From Torymus aiolomorphi (taxonomy: Eukaryota; Arthropoda; Insecta; Hymenoptera; Torymidae): a DNA stretch of 64,000 nt. Shown here piece by piece: positions 25,060 to 35,183 of this stretch. The translations under genes were made by a program, and so were the position numbers. The notes beneath the pieces are model-generated. The model saw nothing but the letters and a program-made list of their open reading frames with translations, did no database searches and was not told the DNA's origin. The stretch is from positions 133,503,394 through 133,567,393 of the forward strand of contig CM070876.1 of NCBI GenBank assembly GCA_036365515.1, given 5' to 3'. Every line of letters starts with the position of its first letter. Positions within the stretch are counted from its first letter, which is position 1.

Positions 25060-25400
25060 AGATGCTGTCACTGCAGAAAGCTGGGTCATCATGCTCTAGA
25101 CTGTGACAAACTTGGTCACCAAAGGCGAATTTTCTCACGGAGAAGAGAAAATAACCGATTCAGATGAGACAAACATCGACGAAGAGATAATGAAATGTAC
25201 GGAAGTTTGACTAATCGGAGAGATAACTTTTGAACAAACTCAAATAGAGGATCTAACTTTAACCAAGCAAAAAAGCTTGACTCAAAAATATAAGGTGAGT
25301 ATAGCTTGTTATTGGTCGGTACCGAGACATCGGGAAAACTTGATGAGATGCGTTATAAAAACAAATTAGTTAGATTTCTGACCGACTCAAGAGCGATACA
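25060..25400 (+). pseudogene. Retroelement gag zinc knuckle and protease relic
   Basis: At 25,063-25,110 the plus strand reads C-CH-C-RKLG-H-HALD-C, a perfect CX2CX4HX4C knuckle. About 260 bases downstream 'VRFLTDSRA' resembles the active-site loop of retroviral-type proteases (F.D(S/T)G), with G replaced by R. In-frame stops lie between and after them. This suggests a decayed LTR retrotransposon, perhaps gypsy-like, but no RT is seen. Confidence 0.5.
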
Positions 25401-26328
25401 GCGTATGTCCAATACATGATAAAAATTGAAACTTCAGGCTCGGAAGAGGATAGGATAATTCAACGCTCAAATAAAAAGAGCTGCGTAAATATCAAATTAG
25501 GGAGAGTTTATACACACACACACACACACACGCACGCGCACACGCGCACGCACGCTGCCACACTATGCGTAAACTTCAATGACAGAAAACTTCGGCGGTA
25601 CTTAATTTTTTTTACACGGATGAGGGACTTATCATTAATAATTAGATAATTATAAGATAAAAACCTCTTACCCGCGGAACTAAGTTTTTCTATCAGGCAT
25701 CTATAAAAAATTTTTTATTGTTGAACTTGAAATGACATCAATGCTTTAAATTCATTCTGTAAATCTAATCAAATAATTGTATACATAACAAATAATCAAG
25801 TAAGATATAATTTAGAAGCATTGTAAAGAAAGGTAAAGCCGTAGATTAAATTCATAAAAATAAAAAATTAATCTTAGAAATCAAACAAAATTCAAAAACC
25901 ACTAAAAAGGAAAACAAGCTAAGTTCGAAGTTTTTAGACTTAAAAAGTACCTCAAACAATAGAAGATTAAGTAAAGTAAGTTCATTTGATGTGTCTGAGC
26001 CATAAGATTCTCAAATATATTTTGAAAAATCAAGTGAAATAAACACCGGTGCTATGAAACCTGACCCTTATACTAATTTTCTAGTATACCATAAGACTGC
26101 TGGTTTTAGTCAGCTGGTATTTTATTGTAATATGGCAATTTTCTATCTTACATGTTACAAATAAAATCTATTTCTATCTTTATCTTATGTTTATTTTAGT
26201 ATATGTCAACAATTACTGATGAGAGTTGCTTATCAATTGAAGAATCATTTAATTATAATTTCAAATACAATTTTGAACATTAAATTTATTTTTAATTTTC
26301 TAAAAGCTAATTGTTATTTTTTTTTTAG
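25401..26328. other. Intergenic/intronic AT-rich sequence with (CA)n microsatellite
   Basis: (CA)n and CACGCGCACG at 25,512-25,556, then AT-rich sequence. It becomes the intron upstream of the SETD3-type exon, ending in a strong polypyrimidine tract and AG at 26,327-26,328. No other coding sequence is recognised. Confidence 0.5.
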
Positions 26329-26820
26329 TTAGTAGTAATCCATTGCATTCAAGTAAATTATGGGATAATTACATAGAAATATCGAATATATTGGAAAGAA
26401 TTAAAAATTTTGAAAAAGAGAGAGAAACTTTTTCACAAAGAGTTGAAGCAGTTGACGAATTTCTTCTGTGGCTAAAAAGTAATGGAGCAGAAATAGACGG
26501 TATACGTATTTATGAGTTTCCTAATTATGATTTGGGTTTACGAGCTGATGTAGACTTCGCTGAAAATGATCTTGTACTTGAAATACCAAGAAATTTAATT
26601 TTCAATAAAAATACAGCGGCACAAGAGTTAAAGGATCTGCAGGATGATATGCTAATTCACCATATGCCTCAAATAGCATTAGCTATAGCACTCTTATTAG
26701 AAAAATATAAAAATAATTCTAAGTGGAAACCGTATTTAAATATTCTTCCTCATACATATAACACAATCTTATATATGACTGTAGATGAAATGGCAGAACT
26801 AAAAGGAAGTCAGAGCTTAG
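26329..26820 (+). CDS. SETD3: Single exon of a SETD3-type protein-histidine methyltransferase gene
   Basis: A 492-base exon between a T-rich acceptor (AG at 26,327-26,328) and a donor (TTAG|GTAAAA at 26,820/26,821). It encodes 'KLWDNYIEISNILERI' followed by 'DGIRIYEFPNYDLGLRADVD' and 'ALLLEKYKNNSKWKPYL...LP', the N-terminal helical segment and start of the SET domain of SETD3. In animals this enzyme methylates actin His73 in the cytoplasm. An open frame runs past the donor into the intron to 26,957, but that tail does not resemble the family. I did not find the flanking exons in this window, so the gene either has very long transposon-filled introns or this is an exon remnant. The open frame and clean splice sites favour a real exon. 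Confidence 0.72.
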
Positions 26821-27069
26821 GTAAAATAATATTTCTTTTAATTTTAAGACAGTGCATGAAATTGAAAATACAATTTAAAACATTTATTACGTATATCAGA
26901 GTATTAAATATAATAGCTATTTCTGTTGTGGTTCTTTTTTATCTTTTATTTATTTAATGATGTTTGATGAGATGAATGACAACGACAGTTTCTAATGTTG
27001 GAGGATTGATCGTAATGGTCCAGCTGTCAAGGTGGTTTTAAATGAACAAAAACCAATAGTTATCTTGCC

Positions 27070-27102
27070 GACGTTTCGGGCATTTTTTATGCTCTTCTGG
27101 GC
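27070..27102 (-). ncRNA. Hammerhead-ribozyme-like motif of a Penelope-like element tail, copy 1
   Basis: The minus strand reads CAGAAGA - GCAT loop ATGC - CGAAAC - GTC. This matches the hammerhead layout (CUGANGA, stem II, GAAAC) except that U4 of the core is A, a change expected to kill cleavage. It lies at the end of a short retroelement-like tail inserted downstream of the SETD3-type exon. Confidence 0.4.
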
Positions 27103-27234
27103 TCTTTATTCAAAATAAACAATATTTATTCAGATATACATAATTACATAATTACAATCAAGTCAACTTCACATCGCAATATACTGATGTACTTACAGAT
27201 TACATTTTTTAAAAACGTGTTCTACTCACAAGGA

Positions 27235-27478
27235 AACGTCCCGAACTGTCAAATTAAAAAAATTATAAAAACTATACATGGTAGTAGTCCTCCATGAGAC
27301 CTTCACAATATATTTTTTTTTATCGGCAACCAATGCCTTTTTGAGGGTTAAATCCACGCCGGAGGTTCACATTGAAAAATGATTTTTTCGATATATCTCT
27401 GTTTCTATTCAATTTTTTTTTTATGAAACAAATTAGAAAATCTTTCTTATAAAAAGTACAAGTAATCTAGAGTATGCA
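27235..27478 (+). repeat. Dispersed repeat R3, copy 1
   Basis: From 'GGAAACGTCCCGAACTGTC' to 'AGTACAAGTAATCTAGAGTAT' this is repeated in inverted orientation at about 38,300-38,545, including 'TTGCCGATAAAAAAAATATATTT' and 'AATGATTTTTTCG.TATCTCTGT' blocks. Identity looks around 85% by eye. Non-coding. Confidence 0.75.
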
Positions 27479-28089
27479 GGGTGTGTCATTTTAATTGACG
27501 CACCCAAAAAGTTCAAAAACGGCGTCTCCTAGAAAAAAATGATTCAAACAAAAGTTGTAGGGTACGGAGGGGGCCAACTGATAATGACCTTCACTTTGAC
27601 CTTGAGGTCAAGGATCAAGGTCATTTGAAGGTCAAATCGATTTTTTGCATAGGAACCCCCACTTTTGACCCCGGAAATGGAAAGATCGGCAAATTTTACG
27701 TTCAAATATGACCTTGACACTAATTTGAAATTTAATATTTAAGGTCATTCTAATGTTTAAATTGATCAATGTATCCATATCAAAAACTACGCATTCAACC
27801 ATTAATCACAAACTTTTATCTTAAGTGATTTCTAATAATTATCAATAACCAACTTTTACCTAAGGTGACCACTGGTAATATGATTTCTGCTTGCGAACTT
27901 AATCTCAAGTGAAAGGCACTTAAAATTTAAATTAAAGGAGCAGTTGGCGCATTCAGTTAATACGACAGACATACATTATTTTGTGGAGTCTCCGCCCTTT
28001 ATTGTCCACAGTTCAATAATTTGTTCTTAAGTTTTAATTATAATTTTTCATTTTGCTTCCAATTTAACAAAAATTTTTTGTTAAAAGTT
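27479..28089 (+). mobile_element. 5' part of a DUF4817-type DNA transposon
   Basis: It starts 'CAGGGTGTGTCATTTTAATTGACGCACCC' near 27,477 and continues through a region with repeated 'TGACCTT' / 'AAGGTCA' words (27,585-27,750) to the transposase start. The far end of the element is missing, so only one terminus can be described. Confidence 0.5.
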
Positions 28090-28662
28090 ATGGCAGACTA
28101 CCCACCAGCTGAAGTTGTTGATATGTTGATCATTTTCGGTGAATGTCATGGTAGTTACCGAGCTGCTGCTAGACGATATGCAGAGCGTTACCCAGATCGG
28201 CGACATCCTAATGACAGAACTATTCAAAGACTAAAGTTGAGAGCTCAGAATGGCCACTTAAGTCGACAACGTCCAAGCCGTGTATACGATGAAAATGATA
28301 CACGTGTTCTTGTAATTTTAGCTTACATTCACCTAAATCCTCACACAAGTTGTCGAATCATTTCAAGAGAGTCAGGTATTCCTTTTAAAACTCTTTCAAG
28401 AATTATCAAAAAAGTGAAATTCCACGCATATCACTTAGTATTAGTGCAAGCCTTAACTCCCAATGATCATCAAGAGCGTTTAAATTTTTGTAATTGGGCT
28501 TTACGAAAAATTGAGGAGGACCATGACTTCTTTAGGTCTGTAATGTTTAGCTATGAAGCTACTTTCAAAAATAACGTCGAACTTAATAGACACAATTGCC
28601 ATTATTACTCAGAGGTTCAATGGCTCTTCTGCGCGCGGGACGTCGCGCGGAACGTTGCGTAA
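28090..28662 (+). pseudogene. DUF4817-domain transposase, C-terminally truncated
   Basis: ATG at 28,090 opens 'MADYPPAEVVDMLIIFGECH', an N-terminal helix-turn-helix (DUF4817) common in insect transposases. A second HTH ('SRESGIPFKTLSRIIKK') follows, then the start of a DDE core at 'SVMFSYEATF'. The usual first catalytic Asp of that block (S-D-E-A-T-F) is Tyr. After 'YYSEVQW' near 28,622 the frame enters an unrelated transposon fragment and stops at 28,662, so most of the catalytic domain is missing. Confidence 0.75.
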
Positions 28663-29305
28663 ACTAGGCCTGCCTCACTACCTAATAATCTTTCATAATC
28701 TTTACCTGTTCTTTCGTAATGTAAGAATAATATTTTATTGGCTTTTTTATAAAAAAAAAACAGAGTTTCATAGCTAACAGCAATCTAGTAACTATACTAA
28801 CGCTTTTTTCTCAGTGCAGATAATTTTTCTTTGTTTTTTCTAACAGTTTTTCTCGGGAAGATTTGATATTCAGAACTTAAAGAGGTTTTTTTGAGCTTTA
28901 ATGTACTTTCATCAACTGGAATAATAGAATGGTATTGTAATGTGCCTGGTATGCATTTAGCCTTATCCAGTCTTGGTTTTAGTTTCAAGACAGTATCTTC
29001 ATATGATTTTTTACTGCTATAAAAAACGTTGGTTTCTTTGCAATAATCTATAGCCCAGTTATAAAGCTTTTCTGGCGTTAAAATATGATTATTAGAAGAA
29101 ACTTGTAAACTCGCTCGTTTTGCACCTCTTTTTAGGTTGGCGCCTATACCATCGCATGCACCTTTGCCATGCGCCGTGGCATAAAAATGCCACTCAGCTG
29201 GAACACCAAAATCTTTTTCATGAAAAAGAAGATTTAGAAAATTAGATTTATTTTTAAAATGCTTACCTGCTCCATCAGTCAAATAATAGACTTTTTTTAC
29301 TCCGT
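28625..29305 (-). pseudogene. Fragment of the long-TIR transposon family (3' half of its transposase)
   Basis: The minus strand from 29,282 reads 'TDGAGKHFKNKSNFLNLLFH...HGKGACDGIGANLKRGAKRASLQ' to a stop at 28,797, 161 codons. It matches the 34,640-35,105 region of the complete element in opposite orientation. Beyond the stop the match continues through 'AAACTAGGCCTGCCTC' into the inner end of the terminal inverted repeat at about 28,625. It interrupts the DUF4817 transposase. Confidence 0.8.
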
Positions 29306-29355
29306 GAAAAGCAATGCTAGACGAGCAAGTTAGCGGAAAGTATCCGACAATTATA

Positions 29356-30649
29356 CGAGGGTGGGGTGAAAAGTTTCCGGTCTGAGCTAGAGATGGTCCT
29401 GGCAGGACTAATTTCTGGTTTGTATTCTATAGTAGTACATCTCACTAATTTGTGTATAATTTTTCAGGACGATTGCTCGGTTAGTATACATTTAAAAGCC
29501 TACTGAATATGACGCCTCTATTGCTTACGTGAAATGGAAAAAGCAGAAAAGCATGCGGTCATCAAATACTTCTATTTAAAAGGACTAACACCACTTCAAA
29601 TTAGAGAAGAACTAGATTCTACATTGAAAGACTCCGCTCCATTATATTCAACGGTTAAACAGTGGGTTTCTGAATTTAAGAAAGGTCGAACGAGCACTGC
29701 TGATGAATCTCGTTCAGGACGCCCCGTTGAGGTCACAACTCCCGAAATGATTGAAAAAATTCACAAAATGGTGGTAGAGGATCGTAGATTAAAGGTGAGT
29801 GAGATAGCTGACATTACCAGGATGTCAACGGAACGCGTACACAATATTTTACATGAACGTTTGAGCATGGAGAAGCTCTGTGCTAGGTGGGTGCTGCGTT
29901 TGCTAACACTCGATCAAAAACTGACGCGGAAAACTGTTTCTATCGAGAATTTGGCGCTGTACAAGCGGAACCCCAGCGAATTTTTGCGTCGATTTATAAC
30001 TGTAGATGAAACTTGGATTCACCACTACACTCCTGAAAGCAAAAGACAGTCGAAACAATGGATTGGACCAGGTGAACCACGCCCAAAAAAGGCAAAAACA
30101 ATTTTATCGGCGAACAAGGTTCTGGCCACTGTTTTTTGGGATGCGAAAGGAATTATCTTCATTGATTATCTGGAAAAGGGTAAAACCATCAATGCTCAAT
30201 ACTACGCAGAGTTATTGCAACGTTTGAAGGATGAAGTGAAAAATAAACGACCTCACTTGGCAAAGAAAAAAATCTTGTTTCACCACGATAACGCACCTGC
30301 CCATACGTCGGTTGTTGTGATGGCTAAAATCAACCAATTAGGATTCAAATTACTTCCCCATCCACCATATTCACCAGATTTAACCCCCAGTGACTATCAT
30401 CTGTTTCCTAATCTAAAAAATTGGCTCGGAGGTAAAAAATTTGGGAGCAACGAGGAAGTCATCGATGCTGTAAATGAGTATTTTGAGGGACTTGACAAAT
30501 CGGACTATACAAATGGTATAACTGCATTAGAGCACCGTTATGAAAAATGTATTAGTCTTGATGGAGGTTATGTTGAGAAATAAAGCGAAAAAAAAGCCGA
30601 AAAAAGTTGTTTTTCTTCATCAGGCCGGAAACTTTTCACCCCACCCTCG
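29356..30649 (+). mobile_element. Complete mariner (mauritiana-like, Mboumar/Mos1 type), 1,294 bp
   Basis: Perfectly bounded by TA at 29,354-29,355 and 30,650-30,651. The 29-bp terminal inverted repeats 29,356-29,384 (CGAGGGTGGGGTGAAAAGTT...) and 30,621-30,649 differ at one base. The transposase frame is fully open. Of all the elements in this window it is the one most likely to be recently active. Confidence 0.95.
29534..30583 (+). CDS. mariner transposase, apparently full length
   Basis: 349 codons from ATG 29,534 to TAA 30,581-30,583, the usual size for the family. Residues 1-110 contain two helix-turn-helix motifs for binding the terminal repeats ('PLQIREELDSTL', 'LKVSEIADITRMSTERV'). 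The family's linker motif WVPHxL reads 'WVLRLL' here (Pro to Leu, residue 121). The catalytic triad is D158 ('TVDETW'), D252 ('HHDNAPAH') and D287 ('PSDYHLF'), giving the D,D34D spacing that defines mariner. The protein acts in the nucleus, excising and inserting the element at TA dinucleotides. The open frame suggests a young insertion, but activity is not proven because of the WVPHL change. Confidence 0.93.
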   Translation: MEKAEKHAVIKYFYLKGLTPLQIREELDSTLKDSAPLYSTVKQWVSEFKKGRTSTADESRSGRPVEVTTPEMIEKIHKMVVEDRRLKVSEIADITRMSTERVHNILHERLSMEKLCARWVLRLLTLDQKLTRKTVSIENLALYKRNPSEFLRRFITVDETWIHHYTPESKRQSKQWIGPGEPRPKKAKTILSANKVLATVFWDAKGIIFIDYLEKGKTINAQYYAELLQRLKDEVKNKRPHLAKKKILFHHDNAPAHTSVVVMAKINQLGFKLLPHPPYSPDLTPSDYHLFPNLKNWLGGKKFGSNEEVIDAVNEYFEGLDKSDYTNGITALEHRYEKCISLDGGYVEK

Positions 30650-31074
30650 TATATTAACGCCACAAAATCTTTACGAGTGGGCAACTAAATATTTTGAAAA
30701 TATTGTTTATTTTTCTTCATCAAAAGATAATATTTAGAAACTAGAAAAAAACTAAAACAACGATTAGAATCAACAAAAACTGTGCCTGGAACTCTGTCAT
30801 ATCATTGCGTTAAATTGATATCAGACACTAAACGATTAGAACTAAAACGATTCTCAGCATCAGAAACATTCGAATTATACCCACCAATCAAAAAAGGAAA
30901 AGATTATAAAGATCAGAAGGAAAAAAAACAAGTATTAAGAAAAGACCTATCAAAATGAATTCGACTAAAAATAAAAAAATTAAGAAATAAACAAAAAATT
31001 AACATGATTTAGAATTTTAATATGTGGACTTTCATACAAATTAACGTTTACATTAATGGTGCAGCGCAGCGCGG

Positions 31075-31455
31075 AGAGCGTGCTCGACCTCATGGCGCTG
31101 TCTTTTTAATTGCATTACTTTTGAACCCTTCATTTCTCCAACTTGAAACTTTAGGCTTTTGTAGCTTAAGACTTGTACTTTCGAATGGTGTAATGCATTT
31201 TGAAAAAAAAAATGGTATACTTTAAGAAAAATGACTCTGAACATTCAACTTAAATTTTCAATCAGAAGAAAACATTTTGGAGAAAAAACAATAGTACCAT
31301 TAGAAAGAGGAGGAAAAAATCTATCGATATATGTACTTTGTTTTTTTCCGAAAGACTCAGCGAATGAATATGAGCAAGTTGAACAGAGTGCATTTTGTGC
31401 GAAAACGGTGCCGCGCGCGCCCGCTGGCTCGTTTCTGGCGGACGCTCCCATTGTA
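31075..31455 (+). repeat. Dispersed repeat R1, copy 3
   Basis: Same orientation as 14,000-14,335 and inverted relative to 12,412-12,720 and 48,035-48,420. Shared words include 'TTTTGAACCCTTCATTTCTCCAACTTGAAA', 'GACTTGTACTTTCGAATG' and 'GTTGAACAGAGTGCATTTTGTGCG'. Flanked inside by GC-rich ends. No gene. Confidence 0.8.
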
Positions 31456-32428
31456 TATAGTGTTGATTAATTTTAGACTAACGATAAGGAGAAGAAGGCA
31501 GTTCCGTATCAAAGCTCGAGTGATACGCCACGGCGCTAATTGTACATTAATAAAGTATTGCACAATCTTAAGCGTTCCTTGATTAAAAAAATAGACGTCA
31601 AAATAATCAATATTTATCATTGTCGACTCATAAAATCGTCTCCGAAAGAAAATAAATATTTTTTTGAAATTAATTTAGAGAGAAATACCTTAACAGGTAA
31701 ATCAATTATTATTATTTTTACTACTTTTATCAATTTTATGACTCTAACTAAAAAAATAGATGAAAAATAATATAATCTATAATTTGTAATTAAGTGGGGT
31801 ATCAACCAGAATAACTATATATGTATTTTGTATAATCTGTATAAATGGAATTATTCTGCATTCGTCATAAAAAAAATTATATTATTAACTTATTTTATTA
31901 AAGTTATTCATAAAATATCAAGTAAATTTTAGTCCTACGTTTGGACGTAAAAAGAGTTGAATCAACTTACAATTGAAATTTACCGCGGAACTATATTAAC
32001 ATTGAAAAAATTTAACTATTTCAAAATAATATATTAATAATTATAATTATAAGACTTATGAAAAACCGTTTGTACCAAGGATATTATCTTTCATAAGAGT
32101 TTCATGCTTTAATAAAATTTTTTGCAGCACTACATTTTCATACAAACGATCTAAAGGAAAAATAAAAGTACAATAATTATCTAGAAAGATGAATTTAATA
32201 AATGCGATGAATGTATTATTCATCCTAAATAATATGTTTCAGGGCCAAGAAAAGAGACTACCTGTTAAGAATGCAGAAAAATATGTTGCCAATATAGTTT
32301 ACAATATTATTGTATCTATTGATTATTTGAAGCTAATGGTAGATTCTGTTGTATTGGTTATTCATGAAGCTAATGGCCATACTACCAGGTGACTGTTTAT
32401 TTAGACAATAAATAAAACAATTAGTTAC
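31456..32428. other. AT-rich sequence, no recognised gene
   Basis: Short open frames exist at 31,540-31,770 and 32,189-32,392, but neither shows a known motif. Acceptor-like 'TTTTTTGCAG' (32,127) and 'ATGTTTCAG' (32,242) precede A-rich potential coding stretches, possibly relics of a transposase gene. I assign no function. Confidence 0.4.
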
Positions 32429-32465
32429 GACGTTTCGGACATTTTTTATTACGTCCCTCTTCAGG
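32429..32465 (-). ncRNA. Hammerhead-ribozyme-like motif, copy 2 (best conserved)
   Basis: The minus strand reads C-CTGAAGA-G-GGAC-loop-GTCC-GAAAC-GTCG. Core words CUGAAGA and GAAAC are intact and stem II (GGAC/GTCC) pairs, with one extra unpaired G. Hammerheads of this minimal type are known from the terminal repeats of Penelope-like retroelements, and the sequence downstream on the minus strand (AATAAACAGTC) looks like a short 3' tail. The rest of the element, including its RT, is absent. Confidence 0.5.
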
Positions 32466-32630
32466 TAAATTAACGTGTAGTCAAAAAATTATTCGGAATG
32501 ATATTCCGGTCGTCAATGAGGCCTCATTAGGAGTAGTAGTAGGGTTACTAATATGTCAAAATTGTATAAATAATATAATTTTTCAAATATTTTTTAAAAT
32601 TTTATATTAAATGATTAGCGCAAAACATAT

Positions 32631-35150
32631 GAGGCGTTTCACGTCAACTGCCCCAGCGCCGCGCGCGAGCGCCAGATCATGCTATTTCTAACTCATGTTT
32701 ATGATACTAAAATGTAACTAAAAAATTGTTAGATTAGCGTTTCCGACGTATTTTTTCTTCTGCTTTCCAATGGTGTAGGCAGCTTTCCCAAAATTTTCCA
32801 TTTTCACCTTCAAAAACTACAAAACGTCTTATATCTCAAAAAGTGTATTTTTAATATGTTTTTTGACCATTTAGATCGAAACCTGAGCATTTTTTACATA
32901 GGAAATGATTTTTTTTCATAATTTTCTCAGGATGTTTTCTTCGAGAGATAGAACGCGAAAGACTAGCGCAACGGCTCTGCTGCGCGCGGGACGTCGTGCG
33001 GTACCTCATGATTCATTTTTCTTTTAATAGGTGGCTTTCATATCGGAATTTTTTATGCCTATGTGTATCGTCACGTCAAAGTATATAATTGCAATGACTT
33101 TTCATCTTATTTCTCTTCGAAATTTTTTCGAATTTCTGTCAATACAATCAAACTTGGATTTCATAGTGTCTTTCGTGTATTTGATGATTAAATCATCGGT
33201 AACGCTTTGTTTCGTTATTTCTTTCGTTTATTGTAGCAACTAAAATGGATTCAACTTAGAAATTAAAATGCATAAATCCTTTAAATAAAAATGATCACCC
33301 TTCATATAAAATAAAAGATTTGATCGACTTCCCAACTCCTTTAAGAAGCGCATATCCCTTAGTACCAGAAAAAGCAAAAATTTGTTCTAACTGTCAACGC
33401 CAAATTTACAAACATAAATCAAGTTTACCTCCAGCTGATGCTAAAAAAGCTAAAATAGTGTGTAACGATGAGTATCACAAAGCTGGTGTTGCAGTTCTTG
33501 AACAAATAAAGAAAAAAATTTCAGAATCAACAAATAAGCAAGACAGAATTCAGTTACTAACTCTTGCGCCTGAGTTTTGGTCTCGTAGGGACTTAATGCG
33601 AGAATTCGCTTGCACTGAACGGGAAGCTCGCGAAGCAAAAAATTTAGTAGCTAAAAGTGGAATTCTTTCAATACCTGCTAATAAACGTGGCAAACTACTT
33701 TCAGCTGAAACTGTAAATTCAGTGAAAACACTTTATGAAAAAGATGATGTAAACCGAATTACGCCAGGTTTAAAAGATCACATATCTGTTAAGCAGAGCA
33801 ATGGTAAAAGAGAACATGTTCAAGAAAGATTACTGCTTGGTAATTTAAATGAACTGTATAGTTCACATAAAAAAGAAAATGAACACGTTAATATTGGTTT
33901 TACTCAATTTACACAATTGAGGCCACCACATTGTGTTTTAGCTGGAAGTAGTGGTACGCATAATGTGTGCGTGTGTGTACATCACGGAAATGTAAAGCTC
34001 ATGCTAAGTGCTATGGATCTAGAACATTTAACAAAAGATACTAGATTGCCTCTTAAAAACTACCACTATTGCATCCAAGCAATTATGGGTAATGATGCAT
34101 ACGATAGATGCTATTTGGGTGACTGTTTAGATTGCGCCAATATGTCCATATTACGTAAACATTTGCTTGAATGTTTTGATGAAAGTGATATTTTTCAAAT
34201 AGAGTATGAATCATGGTTTCAAACAGATCGGTGTACAATAGCTTTTAAAACTGTAAATGTTCATGAATTTATGGACATACTGGGAGAAAAATTGATAAAA
34301 CTAAAATCTCACGATTTTTTTGCTAAGAATCAATTACTTTTTGTAAGTGACTTAAAAAACAACCTTCAACAAGGAGAATTTCTTGTGTGTTGTGATTTTG
34401 CCGAAAATTATGCGTTTGTTATACAAAATTCTTCACAATCGTTCCACTGGAACAACAACCAAGCAGATGTTTTTACAGTTGTTGTGTATTATAAAGAAAA
34501 TGAAGAGCTTAAACATGTAAGCATTGCTGTGAATTCCGACAATCTAAACCATGATACTGTTGCCGTTTATGAATATCAAAAATTTATAATATCTTACCTC
34601 AAAACTAAATTCATAGTAAAAAAAAGTCTATTATTTGACTGATGGAGCAGGTCAGCATTTTATAAATCTAATTTTCTAAATCTTCTTTTTCATGAGAAAG
34701 ATTTTGGTGTTCTAGCTGAGTGGCATTTTTATCCCACGGCGCATGGCAAAGGTGCATGCGATGGTATAGGTGCCAACCTAAAAAGAGGTGCAAAACGAGC
34801 GAGTCTGCAAGTTTCTTCTAATAATCATATTTTAACGTCAGAAAAGCTTTATAACTGGGCTAAAGATTATTGCAAAGAAACCAAAGTTTGTTATAACAGT
34901 AAAGGATCATATGAAGATACTGTCTTGGAACTAAAACCAAGACTGGATAAGGCTAAATGCATACCAGGCACATTACAATACCATGCTATTACTCCAATTG
35001 ATGAAAATATATTGAAACTCACGAAACCTCTTTCAGTTCTGAATATCGAATCTTCCCGAGAAAAACTGTTAGAAAAAACAAAGAAAAATTATCTGCACTG
35101 AGAAAAAAGCGTTACTATAGTTACTATATTACTGTTTGCTAAGAACTCTG

Positions 35151-35183
<33 letters not shown>

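Larger units (their letters stand above)
29306..30960 (+). pseudogene. Second, diverged copy of the same transposase, split by a mariner
   Basis: The plus strand at 29,306-29,355 reads a piece like 'VKSNARRAS', and the reading resumes after the mariner at 30,652 with 'LTPQNLYEWATKYF' and later 'TVPGTLSYHC'. These parallel 'LKRGAKRAS', 'LTPEKLYNWAIDYC' and 'CIPGTLQYHS' in the neighbouring copy. So the mariner inserted at a TA inside this older gene copy. It is opposite in orientation to 28,625-29,305 and carries several stops. Confidence 0.65.

Noticed and set aside
32189..32392. Second exon of the SETD3-type gene
   Set aside because: Preceded by an acceptor-like CAG, but the translation shows none of the family's conserved motifs.
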